Shown here: piece after piece, positions 50,142 through 58,962 of the stretch
Position numbering within the stretch: the stretch's first letter is position 1
Layout: every line of letters starts with the position of its first letter
From: Evernia prunastri
Taxonomy: Eukaryota > Ascomycota > Lecanoromycetes > Lecanorales > Parmeliaceae
Direction: 5' to 3'
Assembly (NCBI GenBank): GCA_003184365.1
Contig: NKYR01000012.1
Coordinates: 124,001-188,000 of the forward strand
DNA length: 64,000 nt
Made by a program: the position numbers and the translations under genes
The notes under the pieces: model-generated
Told to the model about the DNA's origin: nothing
What the model saw: only the letters and a program-made list of their open reading frames with translations
The model's database searches: none

Positions 50142-52544
50142 ATGGCGGACCCTGTTAGTGTCCTTGCTATCGTGAACGGGTCTGCCGGTCTTGTCCTCAA
50201 GTGCGCAGGCATCATCAAGAGTCTTCACGATATCGCTGAAAAGCATAAGAAAGCTGGCGTTACTATCATGTCAATGGTAACAGAAGTTGATACTGTTGAA
50301 TTTGCCTGGGGTCGAATTGGAGAATGGGCACGAGCCTACTCAAAAGATGGTGCGGTGGACGTCAGACTTCTACAGAGACTGGACAAGTCGCTCGAATGCG
50401 GCACGTTAGTCATGTCTGCTTTACAGAGTGACCTTTCGGACTATCAAGAAAAATGGTCCACGTTAGGATTTATACAGCGGGCCAAAGCTGTCTGGAACGA
50501 GACGGCGCTGCAAAACCATCAAACCCGTGTTAGAGGTCAGGCTGTGGCTATGAGTCTATTACTTCAAGTGCTGCAGCTACCAACGCTTGAAGACCAAACA
50601 AAGCTGCTCCAAGAGACTAGTCATGCTCTTCAAGAATCGGACGAAAGTGCCTATTCTATCGTTCCCTCACGACGGTCTAAGTCAATACACTCTGCCAGCT
50701 CTCGAAGCAGCGCCGTGACTATTGACCTGAAGTATGAGTACCTTGGTTTTGAGGAAGCCTTATTCGCGGCGCGTGTTTACAAGCGAAGGTATGGCGACCC
50801 GTTGATCCATTCAGTCTTCCGGAATAACTTCAGACCATTTCCTGAGCGGGAACAAAGCGAACACACCAATATAGAGCGACCTGAGCAGGATGTTGCATTA
50901 GAGAAGTGCAATTCCCGATATCAAGAACTCCTGAAGGATTTCAATCCTCTCTCCAAGTCATACGCCACCTTTAAGCAAGCACTCAAAGGAAAGTCACTTC
51001 TAGAGATGCAGGCGATTCTATCTGGCTCGCTGCCGGTCCTTTGGCGGGAATTCCCTCGCATAGATGACCTGAAAGACAGATTTGAGAATGGCAGAGAGCC
51101 AGAGGATAGACTGATATACTCAGACATCAGAGTTGCGAAAGCAAGAGTAGTCTTGATAGAATTTTACATTGCATGGTGGGATAGATTTAGACATACCCGC
51201 CCCACGGAATCAGACACACTGCTTAAGGTTGCCAATCTCACACAGATGGCCAAGATCTGTTCGATTTTACGTGGAATGAATCAAGAGCGGTTATTGGACG
51301 CGTTCTGCAATAGCCAGAAAACCGACGTCAATCTTCCCCTCAGCGTAGCTGAACTGGAAGGTGTTTTGCACACTGGCGACGCCCCCCAAGCTTCTATTTT
51401 TGCTGCAGAGCAGTACAGAGAAGTGCGTCGACCTTGGAGAGACAGGGATCATCTGGAACTCATGGATGGGGAACCTCTACCGCTCATCTCCAGGGAATAC
51501 CGTGAGTCTGGATGTCTTCTGACGATATTTCATGATCCTTTAGATGGTCCTCACCCCTACGCTTTGATGAAAACGTGTTCTCCACTGAAAAGTGAATATT
51601 TTTCGACGGAGCTTGCAAACCTCAAGAAAATCAGGCACAGGCATACGGTTCAGTTTGTAAAATCGTATCGAAGAGGCAAGGACATTGGCATGCTCTTTCA
51701 GCCTGCAGAAACCACAGACCTCCAAAGGATTCTAAATCAAGGCTCTATGAATGTATTCACTCATACAGATAATAGCGCGGGTGACAGTCGGAGAACTTAC
51801 CCAATCATTTTGACCGCCTTCGGCTGCTTAAGCCAAGGTCTCGCTTGTATACACCGATCGAACGTCACTCATGGGAACATCGAACCCGCATGTATCCTAT
51901 ACGAGGGGTCCCTTGGGATGTACTTTCCACTGAGTACTGGCAGGTTCTTGTGGACTGGATTTAGTCGTGCTATCGACTTAAACAGAAACAGTGTGAACCG
52001 TTCTCGACATCACCGGCTCTATGCTTCCCCTGAGATCTTGGCTATGAGTCCGATCGATGGGGTCAGCGAGATCAACGAAGCTTCGGAAGAAGAGTATGCT
52101 GAATATTTGGATTGGACACAGCCCGAGGATTCGAATGCCAATAGGAGTGCGGACATCTTCGCATTCGGTTGCGTCATGCTGGAAATCCTTAGCGTCCTAG
52201 TCGGCGAAGACTGTTCTCCCCTTAAAGACCGCCGACTCGACTTCGTTGCAAACTTTGGCGCGAATTTGAAATCATTGCATTCGTGGATTGAGAGGCAGAT
52301 CGAAAGCCTTGAGGAGGAACGCCAAGATTTGGAGGTCATCTTCAGGCTCGGCATGAAAATGACCGATGCGGATCCAAAGAGCCGGCCGCTCATCGGGGAA
52401 ATCGTCAAAAAGCTCAATGCCGCCGGAAGCAAATACTTTTGTGAGGAGTGTTGGGAAGACCTAGAAGATGAGGTTGAGATGGAGGAGGGTGAGGTATATC
52501 ATGCCCACGAAGCCACTCACAGTACCAGTCCCGAAGCGGAGTAA
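50142..52544 (+). CDS. HeLo-like domain fused to a pseudokinase (800 aa)
   Basis: This is a single exon from ATG 50142. The N-terminal 190 residues (MADPVSVLAIVNGSAGLVLK onward) match the HeLo-like STAND N-terminal helical domain. A linker and an all-helical middle (about 190-440) follow. A kinase-like fold covers about 450-780. The VAIK-type lysine is kept (YALMKT, K477). The HRD loop reads THGNIEPACIL (H577-G578-N579), so the catalytic Asp is Asn and the following Lys is Glu. The DFG motif is replaced by WTGFSRA (604-610). ASPE and the ADIFAFGCVMLEIL helix remain. This is a pseudokinase, probably a switch rather than an enzyme. The acidic C terminus has CEECWEDLEDEVEMEEGE. The order of helical killer-type domain then pseudokinase resembles animal MLKL. 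The gene follows the intact NLR on the same strand. Confidence 0.82.
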   Translation: MADPVSVLAIVNGSAGLVLKCAGIIKSLHDIAEKHKKAGVTIMSMVTEVDTVEFAWGRIGEWARAYSKDGAVDVRLLQRLDKSLECGTLVMSALQSDLSDYQEKWSTLGFIQRAKAVWNETALQNHQTRVRGQAVAMSLLLQVLQLPTLEDQTKLLQETSHALQESDESAYSIVPSRRSKSIHSASSRSSAVTIDLKYEYLGFEEALFAARVYKRRYGDPLIHSVFRNNFRPFPEREQSEHTNIERPEQDVALEKCNSRYQELLKDFNPLSKSYATFKQALKGKSLLEMQAILSGSLPVLWREFPRIDDLKDRFENGREPEDRLIYSDIRVAKARVVLIEFYIAWWDRFRHTRPTESDTLLKVANLTQMAKICSILRGMNQERLLDAFCNSQKTDVNLPLSVAELEGVLHTGDAPQASIFAAEQYREVRRPWRDRDHLELMDGEPLPLISREYRESGCLLTIFHDPLDGPHPYALMKTCSPLKSEYFSTELANLKKIRHRHTVQFVKSYRRGKDIGMLFQPAETTDLQRILNQGSMNVFTHTDNSAGDSRRTYPIILTAFGCLSQGLACIHRSNVTHGNIEPACILYEGSLGMYFPLSTGRFLWTGFSRAIDLNRNSVNRSRHHRLYASPEILAMSPIDGVSEINEASEEEYAEYLDWTQPEDSNANRSADIFAFGCVMLEILSVLVGEDCSPLKDRRLDFVANFGANLKSLHSWIERQIESLEEERQDLEVIFRLGMKMTDADPKSRPLIGEIVKKLNAAGSKYFCEECWEDLEDEVEMEEGEVYHAHEATHSTSPEAE

Positions 52545-53852
52545 CACGGGATCCATCATGATACCACAATCTGATCGCTTCCTAATTACCCAAGAGCTAG
52601 AAGCCAGAAATTTCGAGACGTTCTTCCATTCAGCGTATAGCGTTTTCTGGTACAGCACAGCAGAACTGTGCGTTTGTGAGTCGTGTATATCGCATATTTA
52701 GTATTTCAGCAGGGGAGGATAGGTTCTCGGGACCGGTCAAAGTTCGTGCAAACGGAGATGATTGCAGATATACATGCAATCTCTTTCACTATCCATATCA
52801 GTCCAGAAATCGAGCGTGAGATCCAAAGATTATTGCTGGTCCTCAAACAAATAAACGTACGATGAACAAAAAGCTTTCTGATTGAATCATTAAGAAATAG
52901 AATCGCTGGGAAAAACGGCGTGAATTTTTCTTTATAAATGTAGTCTTCTTGCATCACTTTTATTTAATATGTTTTCAAATCCAAAGAAGCATGTGTAACT
53001 CTCTCGGTGTTAAGATTTGTAATAGGCTTGTGTGGCATATATTTGAAGTGGACATAAAGCTATATAGGCGCGAGCTGGCGGGAAAGAATGATGTCCGATA
53101 GAATCAAGAAAGAGACAGCGCAATATGAATAAGACTTCAAATAGTTCATATATATAGCTCATATATATAGCTCTAATAAAGACGCTTAAATTACGCGATA
53201 TTATTATGCTATACGAAAGTGCCATGCCACGCCACCAGCGAATCCTCAGTCCCCTTGTGGCGACGTGACCGATGACTCGAGCAAACAGCAAAGTACCGTT
53301 CTGCTACTGACACCATAAGAGTATGCCGCACGCTGTCATCTTTTCCATCTTGGCCGCTCTATTAAAGCAGCCATCCGACCTAGCACACCGCTACAGAGCA
53401 GTTCTTGATGTCCCCTGCTCTTTTTGTTTCGATAGTATTGATACCATCCAGTAACTGTCCTCTCGCTTGAAAGTTTTTTTCTGAGATAAACGTTAACGGC
53501 GAGAGACGCGACGTAGACATGTCAGCTTCTTGCTACTATGCTTTCGTAACACTATTTGTTATTTTCTATTCGGCTCAATCTCCTCGCAAGTATTTTCTGT
53601 TTGGCATGCTTCGGTGGACGGTTCTGCAGCGGCTTTGGGGGTTGATGGACACGCGGTCTGGATATGTTGTTCACATGAGACGATTCTTGAGTACCTTGCG
53701 CCGTCGATTTGGGGATTTGATTTTATCATTCTTTCTCGAGCTGATCAGCGATGAATAATGAATTGCATCCATTGAAAGCTTTTCTTCAAGTCTCCCCATT
53801 GACACATAATCTTACAATCGATGACAGTCAAGCCGTACGTGCCCAGCTCCTC
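52545..53852. other. AT-rich intergenic region
   Basis: No gene was recognised. A 79-codon frame from ATG 53519 with a hydrophobic start has no supporting motif. Confidence 0.4.
53147..53172. repeat. 13-bp AT-rich tandem repeat, two copies
   Basis: CATATATATAGCT is repeated head to tail with no differences. Confidence 0.6.
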
Positions 53853-55592
53853 TCATTTCAAGATCGGACTCGGCGACCGGGGCTCTCCTGCCACAAACTC
53901 CTTCACCGCGTACCTTTCGTCGCCGGCCACATATTCCAACTCATCCAGCTCCTCCCACCCATGATGCCTGTTCCCGATTCCGTCCTTCAGTCTCGGTGTC
54001 GTTGGCAGTACGGCCTTTACGGTACTGTAGACGCTCGAGTTCCTCGGCAGAGGTGACAGGACGAGGGGTGTCCCGGGCGACTTTGGCGTCGGCCGCCCTG
54101 TGCTTGGGCTCTGGGGTGTCAACGTCGACTGATAGCCGTTGTAGCCGTTTCTCTTCGATCTGGTCTTGAGATCTGAGACGTGTGTGGCGAATGCGGGCAA
54201 GGCGGGGAGGCAGCCGCAGATAATGCCGCAGGTTATTTCTGCGGTACTGTAGTTGGTCGAGTCGTGCGTGTCAGCTTTGGGTATCATCGCCACGGGGAGG
54301 AAGACGTTTGTCCGGTTGGCTTGTGCATCATCCGATGTGTGCGAGATTCGAATCGGGAACGAGGATTAATGTACCTTACGAGATTGAGGGAGTAGTAGCC
54401 CCATGTCACATCCACAACGCCTTCGATAGGGGCCGCGTTTTGTGCGAATTTCACGATGCGAACTATACTGGCGATGCAAGCGCTGTCGGAAATTAGCCGG
54501 TGGGTGGAGAAGTGCTGAACGATGTTGTTGGCTTGTACGTACAATATCCCGAAGCTAAAGATCGTGATCAGGCTCACTCTTCCCTTGTTGTACAACTGTA
54601 GACCCCAAACGTTCACTATAGGCACGGCCAAGATGACGAAATCGGAGAACGCATTGATCGCGGCTGAAGTTGTCTGCGCCGCTTTCTGATCGATGCAATG
54701 ACCGGGTAGGAGGGGAAACCATGCTTTCTGTACGGGGAGGCATTGGAAAGCCTCGACCACGATCGCGGCAAGATAAAATGCGAAGTTGGCCCAGAGGACA
54801 ATGTGCAGGATGACACGAGTGCGGTACACCGGTTTGAAGGCTCGGAGGTAGAGGAGTAGGATCGAGGCTTTGGTGAGGAAGATGGTGGGATTGTAAACAA
54901 TATCGATGGCGTAGGTGGTCTTGCTTGTATTAGTCCTGTAGGTGAAGAAAAGGAAGAGTGAAGAGATGGTAAGCCTGAAATTACCTTGGCATATGCAGCA
55001 TATTGGTATCCTGTTATGTCCCAAAGATGCCTACCATTTCCATGGTGGTCCGAGTCGAGGCAAAGAATTGCATAGGCGATCAGTCCTAGCTAAGGAGACA
55101 AGATTGTTAAACCAAGCCTGTATACGCAACGAATTGAGACATGCTGTATTCAAGAATTCGATGCGAGACAGACGATGCTTCGGACACAATGAAGGGAATC
55201 TTCAAGACTCTTCTTAGTCTCAAGCAAAATTATTCAGGTCTTACAAGAAAGCATGCATATGTTTGACGCGCTCGAAAGCTCGGATCTTACCCAAGCAAGG
55301 AACGATGTATCTCAAGAATGGTCAGCCTCGAGAACATCGTTGCTTGAAGAATGTGGAGCCTACAATCATCCCATCCTGACTTTTTGAGAACCCTGACTTT
55401 AGTATACATTCTCATGGCTACCAGAAGGGTTGCAACTGGCAAGCACACCGCTTGCGTCACGATATCCCATGAGGCCCTGGATGGAGGATTGATGAAGTTG
55501 GAGGTTAATCTCGGTGGAGCTGGTATAGCAGAGAAATTCCCCCTTTCCCACCATGGCAGCTCATACCGGTCATCGCGAGGTATTAGAATCAT
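53853..55592 (-). CDS. PTH11-like (Fung_rhodopsin) 7TM protein; stop at codon 77
   Basis: Exons are complement 55364..55592, 54985..55085, 54375..54919 and 53853..54246, totalling 423 codons with compatible phases. The introns are 278, 65 and 128 nt. The N terminus MILIPRDDRYELPWWERGNF is followed by a helix, then MYTKVRVLKKSGWDD. Exon 2 continues LIAYAILCL. Later blocks are VYNPTIFLTKASILLLYLRAF, the LPGHCID loop and STAEITCGIICGCLPALPAF. These define the fungal rhodopsin-like integral membrane family that includes PTH11 receptors. Splicing exon 1 to exon 2 creates TGA where family members have Trp (GxDDWLIA). No other acceptor repairs it. Either the gene is a recent pseudogene, the base is wrong, or splicing is unusual. 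The C-terminal cytoplasmic tail is Ser/Thr/Pro-rich. Confidence 0.72.
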
Positions 55593-57003
55593 GCTCGCTG
55601 CACGTATGCTGAGCTCTTACCAATCCTCAGAATGTAGAACATGGAGGAACTTTAAACAGAAAACAGTAAGGGAGGAAGCGAGATGCCAGGATTTTTAGAA
55701 CAGTGGTAAGAGAAGCGGGACTTTTCTAGAACAGTGAATGTGTGGAAATGCCCATGATCGGCCAGGCACACCGATCCATGATCTACAGGATTTAGGAGGG
55801 TAGTATCGCGCCGATCAAGTCAGGGCCAATGAATAGGCCGAATATCGAACATTTGTTCTAGACCAAGTATGTTGTAGCAGAACCGGATCGGCGCAGAAGC
55901 AAACCCTACTCGTACGTGCCGAGCATGCGTGCGATAGGGGAACCTCAGGTTGCATCCATTGGCTTGTAGGGTAGCCTCTCCATCCCGTAGCGGGCTCGCG
56001 CTTTCCAGACTGTGCATTGGCAAGCAGGAAAGAAAAGAAGAAAATTGTACAAGCATGCAGCCATGATTGTTTCATCGTTGAGGTGTGTTGGCTTTGACGC
56101 AGGGGCTGAAGGTACCCTAGTAGTGTAACGAGATGAGACTATCCAGACGGCCTGAGGGTATCCAAAATGACCTCGAGGAAACATTATTGATAGGCGCGAA
56201 GTTGTTATCGTTGCAAGCGAAGAACTTCGCTGTCCATCGCTCACTGCTATGAGAATAAACAGGAGCAGCACGAGATCTCAGGTCTTCGAACATTGTGCAT
56301 TATGCAGGACGGCACATAAGTTACTGCATGTGTGCCGTTCCGAAGATAGAGTAACGAGTACACATTCCTTTGCACGGCACGGGGGCGCCGGCCCATCCTT
56401 TCCGTATGTAACCCTGTACGCCTCCCAAGCGGATCAAGCGCTCTTTTGGATGTGTCTTTTTCTATAGGCTTGCTCATCTTCCTGGTGGCTGCACGACAAT
56501 TATAAGCGACTCTTCGCTTGCTCGCTGGAGATGTTGACATGTACAGGGTGGGATGCAGCAATCGGCTTTGCCTCTATGACCAGCTTATTGGCCTCGATTT
56601 TACTGCCCTTGATTGAGGCCGCTGGCATCTGTCCAGTGATGGACTCCTAACTTGTCCGTTGCGGAAAGAATGTTGTCGGCTCTGTCGCTGCTGGAAGACG
56701 GTTCAATAACGAGTTACGCAGGAGCGGGAGACGGATGTCTCTCGTTTCTCCAATAGAGTCGACTACGTCTATGAAGATCGTCTCGACTAAAGCAGAGGCT
56801 AAACTTCCGCTGACATTTAGGGAACGTCCGCTTTGTTAAAACAGCTATCACTTTCGCAATGACCGCGGCCTTGACGCCACCGGCATGCCTATGACCTTTG
56901 CCTACTCTGACGGCCATGGGAGGCTGGCCTAATAAGCCATTCGTAAGGTTCAACGTAGCTGCCGAAGCAGCTTCCTTATCATCATTCATGCTCGAGCATG
57001 AGC
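55593..57003. other. Intergenic, no gene recognised
   Basis: This is the promoter side of the receptor gene, then the 3' flank of the epimerase gene. Short frames only. Confidence 0.4.
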
Positions 57004-58067
57004 TTATAGACTGGACTGTCTTCTCTTTTCGACCGAGTCCCGCAAGACCTTGATGACGCCCGCTGGGTCTTTGGCACCAAAGACAGCAGACCCAGCAACT
57101 ATCACGTTGGCACCAGCATCCGCGGCTTGGTCTATCGTTCCTTCACCCAATCCACCATCAACTTCGATGTAGAGATCTGGATACTTTTCTCGTAGCGCCT
57201 TGACCTTGGGTAGCTCTGACGCCATGAATTTCTGTCCTCCGAATCCAGGGTGTACGGTCATCACGAGGACCATCTGGAGCGAAAATCGTCAGCGACGCCT
57301 CCCCGGTTCAAGCGGCTACAACTCACATCAGGCACCTCTTCCTTCGTCGGGCTCTCAAGGATCTCCCACAAAACATCTGCCGGCGTTTCCGGTTTGATTG
57401 CAATCCCCGCTAGCATGCCGCTCTTATGTATGTATCGAATCATCTCTTTTGGACTAGTCTTAGTCTCAGTATGATCCTCAGGGTTCTCGGCGGCTGTAGA
57501 TGTGGTGGCGGCTTCGTAGTGGAAGCAGTATAGATCGCAGCCCGCCTTTTGAAACTCCTTTACCCATTTCTTAGGCTAGAGAACCAGAGCTGTTAGCCAA
57601 GTGGTCTTTCCATGGCCTTGAGGGATAGAATGGGAGCAGCGTACAGCTGCCTACCTCGGCGATCATCATATGGCAATCGAAGGTGCCTTTGCCCCGAGCC
57701 GTTTTGGGTCGCTGCACGTGGGGACGGATCTTAGTCACAACAGGGGCTCCGAACGTTATATTAGGCACCTGCATCTGGATTAGCGGATGCAAGCCCGGCG
57801 CCTAAGGTTGCAGAAGGGAGCTGTACGAAGTGGCCGTCCATCTGCGTTATTAAGATCAGCTCTCAGTGCATGCTGGGTTGTTTTTCCTGCTTACAATGTC
57901 GACGTGTAGCCTTCAGATTGAACAGAGCATCAGCGAACGGAACCAGCTTTTGCCGGAGAAGCCACTCACCAATCAGCGCCATTGTCGATAGTATCTGAAC
58001 AAGCAGCGCCTAGAGCAGCGAAGTCTGCGGACAGGATGGACGGCGCTATGATGGCTGAAGGATCCAT
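57004..58067 (-). CDS. RPE1: Ribulose-phosphate 3-epimerase
   Basis: Six exons are read: complement 57970..58067, 57895..57910 (16 nt), 57827..57841 (15 nt), 57655..57768, 57327..57575 and 57004..57273. They give 253 aa, with every phase consistent. The enzyme interconverts ribulose 5-phosphate and xylulose 5-phosphate in the pentose phosphate pathway in the cytosol. Motifs are IAPSILSADFAALG, then WLHVDIMDGHF with metal and catalytic residues, FVPNITFGAPVVTKIR, GTFDCHMMIAEPKKWV, MVLVMTVHPGFGGQKFM with the second catalytic Asp region, and EVDGGLGEGTIDQAADAGAN then VAGSAVFGA. The length is normal for a fungal member. The two micro-exons code for the HVDIMDGHF active-site strand, so mis-splicing would kill the enzyme. 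Confidence 0.92.
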
Positions 58068-58962
58068 GATTGCCAATTGCCACTGATTCTGGAGAGGCAA
58101 TGCCTGCTATATGGTAGATGGAGTCTTTTGGGAGCTTTCTGGGTCTCCTTTTCGAATGACAAGTGCAGTTTTTATGCGCTCGAATTCTATGCATATGGTG
58201 CCGCCGAACTTGCGGAGCTCTTCGGCTGCACTCCGGCCTAAGAGCGTCATTTCTTGGCAAGGTATCCCCGCCTGCCTGCCCACGACAACAACGTTCCCTA
58301 CTACTCATTATCCTGGGATTTTCTATCACAGTCCGTGAGTAGATGTTTTCAGGATAGGCATTTCAGTTGTTTCTTATGCTGCTTCTTCATCTTTCCTTCG
58401 TCGAGTTTCGTACTGTGTGACAGAAGAAACGGTCATCCAATGAAGTTGGTAAGGCGCCCAAGATAGAAACACTGGGCGCTTACAGAGCTGCACCTTCATC
58501 CAATCACCGCACTGGTGATGCTTAGTCCATGGTACCAATAGCTTCCATTGGCTTCATCTCTCTGCAGAACCTCTCATATCTCTTGGTACCTCTGACTCTC
58601 CGGCGGTCTTTAAATATAGTCTCCTCCTGTTCCTGCATAGAGAGCCGTTGACCCCAGTCCCTGCAACCGCCCACCTAGGGACCACCTGCAAGTGCTTTGG
58701 CCTCCCCCGCCGTTGGTCCCAAATATATATCCAAAACATGGCCGCGGTCTCCTTCCTTCCTCGTCTTTGCCACTTCTTGCTGCTTCTTTTAGATTTTCAT
58801 CTCTTTCTGTATCTCATTTTCTCATACTGTTAGCTTCCTGGTCTTGCCCGTTGACCGAGCATCCTCTTGCAGTTCCGTTGATCGGACAGTTAGCAATTTT
58901 CTTCACAATAATAGCCCTCTTTTTTTGTTTTCCAACTTCTGAGTCCTGCGGCATTGACCACA
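58068..58962. promoter_or_regulatory. Divergent promoter with long pyrimidine tract
   Basis: This interval separates the epimerase gene (minus) from the methyltransferase-like gene (plus). From about 58740 to 58850 the plus strand is strongly C/T-rich (for example TCCTTCCTTCCTCGTC), which is common just upstream of well-expressed filamentous-fungal genes. A second T-rich run lies at 58916. No TATA box or specific operator could be assigned. Confidence 0.4.

Noticed and set aside
53519..53758. 79-codon frame with a membrane-like N terminus
   Set aside because: It has an ATG but no family resemblance, signal cleavage site or partner exon; such frames are common by chance in AT-rich DNA.
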